A stretch of 64,000 nucleotides of DNA from positions 229,286,051 to 229,350,050 of the forward strand of contig OX352772.1 of NCBI GenBank assembly GCA_947095535.1. Reading direction: 5' to 3'. The position numbers and the translations under genes are program-made. The DNA comes from Poecilobothrus nobilitatus (taxonomy: Eukaryota > Arthropoda > Insecta > Diptera > Dolichopodidae). Position 1 is the first letter of the stretch. Every line of letters starts with the position of its first letter. This document shows, one piece after another, positions 54,975-64,000 of the stretch. The notes below the pieces were generated by a model. It had not been told where the DNA came from and made no database searches. It saw only the letters and a program-made list of their open reading frames with translations.

Positions 54975-56092
54975 TCTCCCTTTTTTGACTTTAAGATAAT
55001 TATCATCTCCTTGAGTAACCCAATCTAAGAGGTTGTTTCGATTACCTTTCGGATCTGCGTACTTTCAGTGTCGGTGTAACAGGACATTGGTGATGAGTTT
55101 CAGTTGAAGTTATTGCTGTTTGCTGTTGATGGTCTTGTTCGGTTTAATTTTGAACTGAATCTTGAAATTCTTCGTCTGATGAATCGTCATTAATTTCTAA
55201 ATCAATCTGCTCCGAGTTCTTATTTAAATTAAAATAATTGAGCAGAATGTGAAGAAGTATGTGGTGGTTTTGTTTTTCGGCGCTGCAATTTGTAGCTCTT
55301 AATTGATTGGCATGAGCCATGATTATAAGATTGATTGAGCCTATTTTTTATAAGCAGAACGTTGTATATGACAGCCGCTAATTTTCCGATAATAACACCA
55401 TCATCCATTTGTTGTTGTTGTGATGTATTTGTACTGCAACATTTGGCTTTATTTTGAAATTACTTTGTATAGCTCCGTATTTTAAGTTGTATTGCTTTTT
55501 TTTTATTTCATTCCGTTGGTTTATTTTAATATTTTTGAGTCTGTTTTGGGATTTAGTAAATCCCAAATGGTTGTTTAGTAAATCCCCAATTTTCCTGCAA
55601 AAAAATTTCTGCTGGGGATTTCTTGTCACTGAATGAAGAGTTGGGTGTTGTGAAATATATGTGTAGGAATGTGATGGATGTTGTTCAATAGATGTGTTGA
55701 AAGTTATTCCTCTATACGATGGTTTGGTTTGGCATGATGAACAATTTTTTACATAATGTTCAGTTCATTATCAATTCCAGGACAATAGACATACCTTTAT
55801 GCAATTGCTTTCATGTTTACGGTGCCCGGATGTCCTTTTTGAAGTTGTTTAATAATTTTGCTTCTTAGAAATTATGGAACTACCAAACGTTCTCCACACA
55901 TTACGTATTCGTTAATAATAGATAGAGAATCACGTATTTGATAAAGTTGTAAAATTTCTCTATTTTCTGTTTGTTTGTTATTCGGCCATCCACAGCTAAT
56001 GTAATTTGAAATTTGTTGTAAAACTTTGTCGTTTTATGTTGAAAGTTTTACTGTTTTGGAAAAAACTGGAAAATTATTGATTATGTTTTTAA
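54975..56092 (-). pseudogene. Gypsy copy 2: integrase remnants and 3' end
   Basis: From the right: the zinc-binding region with LRSKIIKQLQKGHPGTVNMK and VYCPGID (about 55880-55780). The catalytic core is missing: the text jumps to a degraded NPQQKFFCRKIGDLLNNHLG (55629-55378), the block near the integrase C-terminus, followed by IKINQRNEIKKKQYN and HANQLRATN. The C-terminal VRRSER motif lies near 55060, before the polypurine tract. The D,D-35-E core has therefore been deleted. Several stops are present. Confidence 0.65.
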
Positions 56093-57666
56093 AACGAGGA
56101 AGAATACAGTTGCCTTTGTCAACTCTTAGATACCCGCACGAACCGTTAGTATATTCACAGCCTGTCACTCTGCTTACAATATTAATTTTTTATTATTTTA
56201 GTATTTTAAAATAATTTCAGTGAATTTTATAATTTCTAGAACTATGGGTTGTACATATATTCAAACTATATGTTTATATGTACATTCTTCAAAAGCAGAT
56301 TCTAACCTTCCACATAACGATTATCAATCCAACACTTTTCCAAATATTCTATAGTACCATTTAATACTAAGCGGTAAATGTATATTAAATTTACTTAGTA
56401 CAAAATAGTAAATATAATTTTAAATATTATATTATATTATATTTAAATATTCCATTGACAGAATAATTTCTTATAAGTACAATAAAATACATATATGTAT
56501 GTAAATACGGTGCTATATAATATACATCTATACTCTTATCATTCATTCACTAGTGACATATACGATATGTAAATAAACATGATATTATATAAGTATGTAT
56601 ATATATATCAAAATCATATAAATAAAAATTCTTCAAGCAACCGTTATGTTGTTTATTTATTTACATTTTTTTGTACTACGCATTATATCCTCAACAATTT
56701 TAAATTATCGAGTAAAACAAAATGGAAAAAATTCGTTAAAGAAATTTGTTAGAAAATTTGAAAAAATCAAGTAACACTTTCGTCAATTATAAAGTAACCC
56801 TATATTATTAAAAAAAGTTGTTAACAGAAATAAGAGTATAATGTTGAAGCTTTAATTTTTGTGTATTACTTCAAAAAAATTTTAACAGGTGTTCAAGTTA
56901 CAGGTGTTTAAAAATATGAAATTTCCAGTTTTTGACCCCTTACAGCTCCTAAACGGGGAGCGATACAAAAAAAATTTCTGAAATGACTCATACTTATTTT
57001 TAAAGATCTAACTTCTGTCAAAATTTCAAGTTTCCAACTTTAACCGTTTAGAAGATAGAAGGGTTAAAGGATTTTGCAAAATTTGAGTTTCGCATAACGG
57101 TAAATTAAGACACTGTATGCCACAAATATATATTTATTGTATATACATTTTTAAAGCCAATGAAAGTAGTAATCATTTGGCGTCTTCAAAATGAAGATAT
57201 ACTTTATACAACTTGTGCTATAACAATTTAAATATAGAGCTTTTTGAACCTTTGGGGAGCTGTAGCTCCATAACGGGTGGGGCTACAAAAAAAAGTTATT
57301 AAAAATAAAATTAATATTTTTGTGAGATCTATCAGCAGTTAAATTTTTGTAGCTCTATTTCAAAAAAAATGTGGGGATCTAAAAGTTAGGTGTTCGAGAG
57401 CTACCCTAAGTTTTGGTCCAAACTCAACCAAAAAAAATAGGGAACCTACAAATTACTCCAGAATATTTTGTGTAAATTTCAAGATTCTAGCTTTCTTAGT
57501 TTTTGAGTTAGCGTGCTGACGGACGGACGGACGGACATGGCTCAAAAGTCTTAGAATTTTTTTCTGATCCGATCCATACCTTTGAAGGTATATCTAGCTC
57601 GCTTATTTCGAGGTGTTACAAACGGAGGAGTAATTTTATTATACCCGATCCTATCGTACGGGTATA
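56093..57666 (+). repeat. RepA copy inside Gypsy copy 2
   Basis: Begins AACGAGGAAGAATACAGTTG and ends CCTATCGTACGGGTATA. It matches 28422-29978 along the whole length with point differences. The GGACGGACGGACGGAC run is at 57521-57536. It separates the RNase H and integrase parts of the Gypsy polymerase. Confidence 0.85.
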
Positions 57667-58330
57667 AACATTGGAAAATTGTTCTTCTAATTGAATACTT
57701 GTAACGACAGTTCCCTCATCTGGTTTACGTGTTGAACAAATGAGCCTGGACAAAACATCAAAGTGTGCAAAATCTTTAGTTGACATATATTTAATGGTGA
57801 AGTTATAATTTAGAGGTGTCAATTCCTATCTCTGTATTCGGTTGTCTGCATGCGCTGGAAAACCCTTTTGGTTGACAAAAATAGAAACCAAGCACTTATG
57901 GTCTGTTTCTAAAATAAATGGTCTACCAAAAATGTACCTATGAAATTTCGTCACGCAAAAAATTAATCCTAATCCTAATTCTTTTTCAATTTGACTATAA
58001 TTTTCTCCGCTTGGGTGAGAGAGTGAGAAGCATATTGAATTACTTTCCTTTTCCCATCAACAAAGTGGTGCATTGTCGTAGCCCCAATACCTTCTTGGGA
58101 AGCGTCAGCTGATAGTATAATTGGAAGCGATGAACTGTAGTGAGCCAACAAAAGATCTGAGGTTAAATAATTTTTGAAAAAGTCAATGTTTTTATTCCAA
58201 TTTGATAATTCTAACATTGAACGAAGTTTAGAGATGTTTTTAGGTGGTTGAAGTTCTTTAATTGCGGCAGTCTTAGCTGGTTCTGGTCGTAAACCGTTTT
58301 TGTCTTTGATTTGTCTGTTTTATCTTTGAC
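57667..58330 (-). pseudogene. Gypsy copy 2: end of reverse transcriptase and RNase H
   Basis: Reading leftwards: KDKNGLRPEPAKTAAIKELQ (the G-x-x-PDP-x-K-x-x-AI block), then FKNYLTSDLLLAHYSSSLPI, ADASQEGIGATTMHHF (RNase H catalytic Asp), VIQYASHSLTQAEKIIVKLK. After a frame change come YNFTIKYMSTKDFAHFDVLS and RL, the end of RNase H. Frame changes near 57960 and 57820. On its right it joins a LINE fragment near 58320, where the middle of the reverse transcriptase is missing. Confidence 0.85.
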
Positions 58331-59298
58331 TTGTCTTTATTTCTAGCTAATTTGTAATTAGTAATAACGTTCGGATCTTCGGGATTTTGTTTTAACTTTT
58401 TATACCATTTATTTCTTTCTTTTATCGCATTTATTATCTCCCCATTGATCCATTTGTTTCCCCTATTTTTAATTATCCAAGTCCTCATGGATTTATTTGT
58501 TGCATTCTTAATTATCTCGATTAGATCCTCAATATCGATGTTGCTGTTATTCGAGATGGCCGTATTTACTAGGTATATCATTTTGTCGTAGTTGATAACG
58601 GTGGTATTGGTTTCTTCCATCGGTTTTAGTGCTTTTCTCAATCTTTCAACTTTTATTTTTATGACATTATGATGATCAAAAAGCGCTATATAAATAAGGT
58701 TTATCTGAACTACATGATTATTAGTACTCAAGTTGGTATTTACATGATCTATTATTGTAGCCGAAGTATCAGTAACTCTGGTTGCATATTTCTCATCGAT
58801 AGTGTTTTCCAACCATACAGCTGAGCTATCAATACTATTAATATAATTCGCCGCTAATTGATTTTAGTAGGTCAATGTTGGTGTCCCCTACAAAAAGAAG
58901 ATTTTTATATTTATCTGACATTTGTTCTATGTAGTTTACGAACAGGGTGCCATCATAATTGACTAAGCTGTGGGCAACAAGAGTTTTGGTGTAACATTTG
59001 TAATGCGAATAATGCTCAAATTGAACATTTGCGTTTTTTCAACTATTTCTATCTTTAACGATTCTTTTACATAAAAAACAGTACCACCAACTACATTTTC
59101 ATTACGACTATTAAAAACTGCTACCCAGCCTTCAATACTGTAAAATTTTTCTTCGTTTTCATAAAGCCGTGTTTCATAACCTATCACTATCTCAACTTCA
59201 CTATTAGAGTTAGGGAATATCTCAATTCCATTCATCTTATTTCTTATACTTCTAAAGTTGATATACGATAAATTAATAGCTCTTTCACTCTGAACCAT
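58320..59298 (-). pseudogene. LINE-G ORF2, endonuclease domain
   Basis: NLSYINFRSIRNKMNGIEIF opens the domain (N-x-R-S-I-x-N-K). ETRLYENEEKFYSIEGW and a GGTVFYVKESL block follow (59298-58963). A GDTNIDLLKS-like DxN block lies near 58890, and LFDHHNVIKIKVERLRKALK, the (S/F)DHH position, at about 58690. The linker before the reverse transcriptase has NKWINGEIINAIKERNKWYK, and the frame breaks at the Gypsy junction. Stops near 58960 and 58815. Confidence 0.75.
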
Positions 59299-60369
59299 AA
59301 TGATAAAAGACCTTTACAATAAGCTTTCTTATCAGTTTAATTACTGTATAAATAAGTTTTGAGCGTACTATCTCTATTTCCTTGTAGTACACTGGACAGT
59401 CTTTGCTTATTGCACCATGACCATTACTGTTCGATTTTCTTGAACTGCAATTGCAACATTTCAGAACTTCGCTTTTACAATTCCAAGTTTCATGATGTTC
59501 ACTACATTTCTCACAAGTCAATGTCCTACAACATTGATCTTTAAAGTCCCCAAAGTCCTTACATAACGCATACATTGGAGCACACAAGTGTTTCCCACGT
59601 AGTGACTTCTCTAGTAAAGGTATTAGTGCCACACTCAATCATATAGTTGAAAGTATCTTTTATTTTTTTTTACATTTATAATTTTGAATTTATCATCCTC
59701 AGTAATGTGTGCATTTTGCAAGCACAAAATTTGAGAAATCTGTCTATCCATACTGTATTCTTCTTCCACCCTCGAGATTTTAATTCTCGGTAACCTGCGT
59801 TTCATGTCTCTTATGATACAGTCAGTTCCTAGGATTTTTATTAATTCGGATTTTAGTTTGCTATTATCCTCGCTATTTTGTGTCTTAATTAGAACTCCGC
59901 CATTCTTTGTACTCTTAATTCCTTGTACTTTTGTCGGGCAGATTTTTTTTTTACTTTTGACACAATCGCCTCTGCCGTTAGATTTCTGCTTGCGGGTTGA
60001 ATAAGCAGACTCGGCTGATTTTGGATTTTTGACATAAGCACGGGTCTTTTTACCACTTCTGAATAAGTTACCTGTTCAGATCGCTGATTATTGTTGCTAA
60101 TATTGGTGATAAGTTTATCCAATTTATATTCAATTTGATCGGATTTTTTAGTTAATTGCCGAACCTGCAGGATTTAGCAGTGAATCCTTACATCCCTCAC
60201 AAGACCAGGTAAAATATTTTGCAACTGCTTTAATTTTCTTGTGGGTTTTCTCATTTATGTTGACACAAGCCGAGTGAAACCAGCCCCCACATTGTCCCTC
60301 ACATAACCATCCAAGATCACCATTGTTCACCATTAGTTTACATTTTGCACATATTTTATTTGAATTCAT
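59285..60369 (-). pseudogene. LINE-G ORF1 with PHD finger and zinc knuckles
   Basis: The N-terminal frame (60369-60148) is a PHD finger: ICAKCKLMVNNGDLGWLCEG, CGGWFHSACVNI and WSCEGC. A middle piece (60122-59889) has SYSEVVKRP-like text (VTYSEVVKRPVL). The C-terminal piece (59638-59285) has zinc knuckles: CRTLTCEKCSEHHETWNC and a CCNC...HGAISKDCPVY block. This domain order is typical of ORF1 in several Jockey/CR1-group LINEs. Frame changes separate the three pieces. Confidence 0.8.
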
Positions 60370-60789
60370 TTTCTCCGTCTTTCAGTGAATCTACTGCAAT
60401 TGTAATTTAGCTCAACGATAATTCACTTTACTACTTTTTTTTGTATTCTGCAGAACGGTAACTTCTTTTTCTTTATATTGGAATGGAATGGACTGGAATT
60501 TGCAAATTCCAATCAAGTTGAATAAAATAAAGTACAGCTGATGTTTGTTAGTATTGTTCTTTTACCGCAAGGCTGAGCACGTATGCAAGATTGGACCGTA
60601 AGATTCGAATAATTTCTTTAACAATTTTCTTACAATACCAAACAACAAGTATAAGTTATTAAATTATTCAATACCATGTGAATTGCTTAGAGAATTTTTA
60701 TTTTTTCAATAACTAATAAATAATATATTTCCAATTTAAATAGTTCAAGACAATAATAAAAAAAACACGTCCGTTCAGTTCATTACCTA

Positions 60790-61477
60790 ACTAGCGATTT
60801 ATATCATCCAAATATGCAAAAGTACCTTACATGCAAGTTAAAATTATGTCAATTATTTGCTGGAAAATGCCACTAGCCGGTTTTATGCCTTGTCGTAATT
60901 TGTTCATTTCAAAAATTCCTCTATGGGTTACGATCGATAGTAACTTTTTACTTTCGACATCGACCTCGACTTGAAAATAAGCATCCGATAGATCGATATC
61001 AGAAAATATTGAAGTACCTGCCAATTTACTGAATATTTCTTCTGGAGTTATAAGTGTATAATTATGGATTCCTAGTGCCTCATTCAATCCCATTGAATAA
61101 TCAGCACATAGTCTGAGTACTCCATTTAATATTCGTACACAGACTATGGGTACGTTCCATTCAGCATAATCAATTGGTGAAATTATATTTAATGATTGAA
61201 ACCGTTGAACTTCTTCATCTACTTGCGGTTTGATTGCGAAAGCTTTTTTGAGCATATATGGGATGTGCACTGGGTTTAAGATGTAGTTTGACCGTATGCG
61301 TGTATTTTTCCAAATAGTTACTAAAGGTGTTTTGACTTTCAGCATTGTTATTGAAGAAGCTTTATAGATTTGTTTAACAGCATTGCAAATTGTGTTTATT
61401 GGTTTGTCCCAAATTTTGAATTGATCAATAATATCTATACCTAAAATATGAAGATATGGATTATTATGACGTAGCAC
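60790..61477 (-). pseudogene. Gypsy copy 2: reverse transcriptase N-terminal part
   Basis: The frame (61477-60827) has ILGIDIIDQFKIWDKPIN, AFAIKPQVDEEVQRFQSLNI, LCADYSMGLNEALGIHNYTL, FSDIDLSDAYFQVEV (first catalytic Asp) and ASGIFQQIIDIIL. A TAA then interrupts directly before GTFAYLDDI (about 60825-60800), which holds the two catalytic aspartates of the palm. After that the sequence passes into LINE-G. Closest match is the Gypsy copy 1 piece at 52695-53436, which stops earlier. Confidence 0.85.
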
Positions 61478-62272
61478 TTACCGCACTTAGTTTCTGATTT
61501 AAATTTAATTTTACAGGAGAATTCGCCTTCAAATTTCATAGTGTTTTCAGAAGCTTCGGATGCTAATTTGGAAGAGTGAAATATTTCTGATTTCCCGATT
61601 AATTTCCATGTTTTTGTAGGAATTATTGTTTTTCTATTTTCAAACTTATTGGAACATCATTTATTTTTACTTGAATGTACTTTCGTTTGTTCTGCACGCT
61701 GCCGAAATTATAAACTGAAATCAAACTAACTTGTTTTTTTTGCTTTTGAAAATGATGATGATTTTGATGATGAAAATTATGATGGTGATTTTGTAAACGA
61801 TTTTATGCAGCTGCAGTAACTTTCTTGATGACCTAACTTCTTGCAAATGTTGCAGATATGATAGGTGTTTTGCAGTTTTTCAATTAGTGCATAACACAGT
61901 GTTTTTGGTAACCTATTTTCGTCAACTTTTGTATTTATACTTTTGTTTGCTCAAATTTTTATTTGGATTCTTAAATTTTTTTTCATATGAAATTTGCAAA
62001 TGCATCACTTATTGTTCTCCTTTCGATTAATGACATGTCGTCTTTTAAGATTATGATTTGTTGACATTCTTGCACGATTTTATCCAGCGTTATTTGTTCA
62101 TCTGAAGCTAGCTTTGATAATGTTTTTGTTATTGTGTCCGACTCTATTTGTAACCGTAGTCCTGTTGCAAAAATTAAGCACTTGAACTGATCTGATATAA
62201 GTTAACTTAACTTAAACTCTTCACAAAGCTTGTTAACTCTTTGCATATGCTACCAAACTTTCGCTTTCACTT
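61478..62272 (-). pseudogene. Gypsy copy 2: gag end, zinc knuckle and broken protease
   Basis: Aligns with 53461-54042 of copy 1. The CNICKKLGHQESYC knuckle is at about 61860-61815. The protease lacks its DTG in the same way, and the gag capsid stop before LISDQ is also shared (about 62205). An extra frame change lies near 61470. Confidence 0.75.
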
Positions 62273-62743
62273 TTAGTTGCTTGAAAACACTTGTATCATA
62301 CTTGTGTGACTTGTGTGAAACATAGATTCTGGGCGACCAAATAGTGACTTTAATTTTGTGGTGGTTTCTTTAAAATTCAAATCCTTTGGTAATTTTGATA
62401 ATATGTAATTTATGTACCTATTATGTTCCAATGCATTTAAATTCCTTAGTAGTAGACGAACTTTCGATAATTCGTCCAATTGTTTACAGTCGTATTCAAA
62501 GAGTTCCGAATACTTTGCAAACCATGCTTCAAAAGTTTGTCCCTCTTTTGGAACATATGTGAACTCTTGAATACTATTTGCCAATGATTCCATTAAAAAT
62601 GCATTTGTGTTCTTTGATACGGCTTGAGATAATTCTGATTTTACATTTCCTTCAAGAAGAGCTGCTAATACTTTCCCTTGCTGTTCTAGCATCTGTATTA
62701 ATTTTTCAGCTTGGACAGCGTCCATGTTAAATTTGTTGAACAA
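62190..62743 (-). pseudogene. Gypsy copy 2 gag (capsid)
   Basis: MFNKFNMDAVQAEKLIQMLE to LFGRPESMFHT matches copy 1 gag closely. A short direct duplication (ACTTGTGTGACTTGTGTG near 62300) then shifts the frame into SHTSMIQVFSSN and a stop. The following text to the shared EFKLS-stop resumes in another frame. Confidence 0.8.
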
Positions 62744-62905
62744 AAGAAAAAAAAATTAAACTCGTATGATTAATAAAAAAAAAAAATATTATCAAAATAT
62801 AAATGTATGTACTGTATTGTATAAAAAAAACTGTATAAAAAAAAAGAATATTATCAAAGTATAAATGTATATACTGTATTTTTTTTTTGTATCCTCGTCG
62901 TCAAT

Positions 62906-63062
62906 TGTTGCATATTTGAGTTGAAATAAAATCAATTGTATTTTCGGTTCTGACATTATTTATTAACTTAAATACAATCATTTATAATACAATGCTGTTT
63001 GCTCATCTGCTACTAAAGCACGAGTGAATAATAAAATAGAAAGTATGACTGTACAATAAGAA
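62906..63062 (-). repeat. truncated 5' LTR of Gypsy copy 2
   Basis: Matches the inner 157 bases of the LTR at 54735-54974, from TGTTGC at 62906 to GTACAATAAGAAT at 63062, where similarity stops. The outer 80 bases and the TSD are missing, so the element is cut on this side. Confidence 0.75.
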
Positions 63063-64000
63063 TTTGAAATTATATGAACTTACTTTAGTTAAACATATTA
63101 GGAATTCAGCAAAATTGCATATGAAACATATTATATTAATAAAGATAACAACAACATAAACATTGACAAGGGAATTATTGCTTCTTATTTATTTGACTGC
63201 ATTCGCTAGTAATTTAATTATATATATTTTGTGTTTTACTTTTCATTTTTAATTATTTCTCAATTTTTTCAATTCTATTTTAATTTTTAAATGCTTTTTT
63301 TTATAAAGTATAAATTTCTCTTTGGTTGTCTCACATTTTTTTTTTTAATTATCTTTGTTTTATATTCCGTTTTTCAACTTATTGAGAGTATTTTTATAAG
63401 GAGGATTTTATAAGGAAAATTTTATAATAACTAATAATTAAAATCGATTCTACGAGGGTTAAAAAATAATTTTATTAATTCCTAACATATTGTAAAATTT
63501 CTTTTTGTAATAAAAAAAGAATTTCGTAAAATAGACGAGAATAATTACATTGTGTCATATGTAGATCCATTGGAATATAAAAATCTTCTTGTTTTAATTT
63601 AACAACACCTTTCATTATACACTTATTAATATATTTTGTGATGTATTCCTTTCCATTGTTTTTCTCATTGTTGTTATAACATATAATAGCATGAACAAAT
63701 TCCTTAATGTTAAAAAATTATCTGCCTGTTCAGAAGATAACTGTAATCTCTTATTATTTTCTTTGTTTCTAAATGTCAATATAACTACATCTACCATTTT
63801 TGGTTGTTTAGGATGGAAAAGAAAATTTTTTATCATTGCCATTCAAATTTAAGATAAAATTGTTGCTATTCTTCATAATTAATTGGAACTGAATTGCCTC
63901 TGCGATGTCAAATAATAATTTTTGGTTCGAATTGAGTAGTATTCTAACCAATGCTTATATTAGAAGAATGATTTGAATCCAAAATGTGGGTATATGATAA
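63063..64000. other. AT-rich end of window, nothing recognised
   Basis: Sequence beyond the LTR break. A 75-residue minus-strand frame at 63842-63615 (with KMVDVVILTFRNKENNKRLQ) reads like ordinary protein but I cannot place it, and it may be a chance frame or a scrap of an unknown element. Confidence 0.3.

Larger units (their letters stand above)
58320..60780 (-). mobile_element. LINE-G, 5' half only, inside Gypsy copy 2
   Basis: Minus-strand ORF1 (60369-59285) and the endonuclease part of ORF2 (59298-58320) are present, but no reverse transcriptase or 3' end. Loss of the 3' half is unusual for a LINE, since incomplete reverse transcription removes the 5' end. It suggests a later deletion spanning the LINE 3' half and part of the Gypsy reverse transcriptase. 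The Gypsy gene reads into it from both sides. Confidence 0.75.

Overview
The window looks like a very AT-rich nuclear insect sequence made almost entirely of nested, decayed transposable elements. I found no intact host gene, rRNA or tRNA gene, CRISPR array or bacterial-type operon. A fly is my best guess: the mix of P-like, piggyBac-like, Jockey/CR1, R1-clade, Mag-like Gypsy, BEL/Pao and Polinton elements, and the ends of one dispersed repeat (called RepA here), are fly-like. This is inference, not a database result.

Layout. 1-2560: minus-strand remnant of a protein-primed-type family B DNA polymerase of the virus-like kind common in arthropod genomes, next to part of a second small gene. 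2561-5021: AT-rich, no gene seen. 5022-6391: a RepA-type repeat with an internal tandem array. 7090-13671: minus-strand fragments of two P-like transposases and three LINE reverse transcriptase pieces. 13709-17342: a 2.9-kb inverted copy of part of the neighbouring LINE plus its 3' flank, bounded by 43-bp direct repeats; with its source it forms a very large inverted repeat. 16754-23374: a RepA copy split by a nearly full-length LINE (LINE-B). 23375-30830: another LINE (LINE-C) broken by a RepA copy and by a piggyBac-like element with TTAA on both sides, which itself carries a RepA copy. 31010-31885: a BEL/Pao fragment and a tRNA-like SINE head.

31935-52694 holds two R1-clade LINE copies (LINE-F) arranged head to tail and separated and bordered by TAA arrays. 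A 15-kb Polinton/Maverick (34659-49650) sits in the left copy, with inverted repeats, an AG...CT end pair and a 6-bp target duplication that matches at 5 of 6 bases. It encodes a packaging ATPase, core-type proteins, penton-like and major capsid proteins, an adenain-type protease, a chromodomain integrase and DNA polymerase B, plus two small proteins that appear to be divergent paralogues. The ATPase and protease reading frames are open; capsid, integrase and polymerase genes carry stops and frameshifts, so this is a dead element.

52695-63062: two minus-strand Gypsy copies share one 240-bp LTR (LTR-gag-pol-LTR-gag-pol). Both carry the same gag stop and the same loss of the protease DTG, so they were probably duplicated after inactivation. 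The right copy is further broken by a RepA copy and a 3'-deleted LINE. 63063-64000 has nothing I recognise.

The genes do not form a cellular pathway. The only coordinated set is the Polinton, whose products would replicate (PolB), integrate (integrase), package (ATPase) and encapsidate (capsid proteins, protease) the element. The rest records successive insertions, so relative ages can be read from who interrupts whom.
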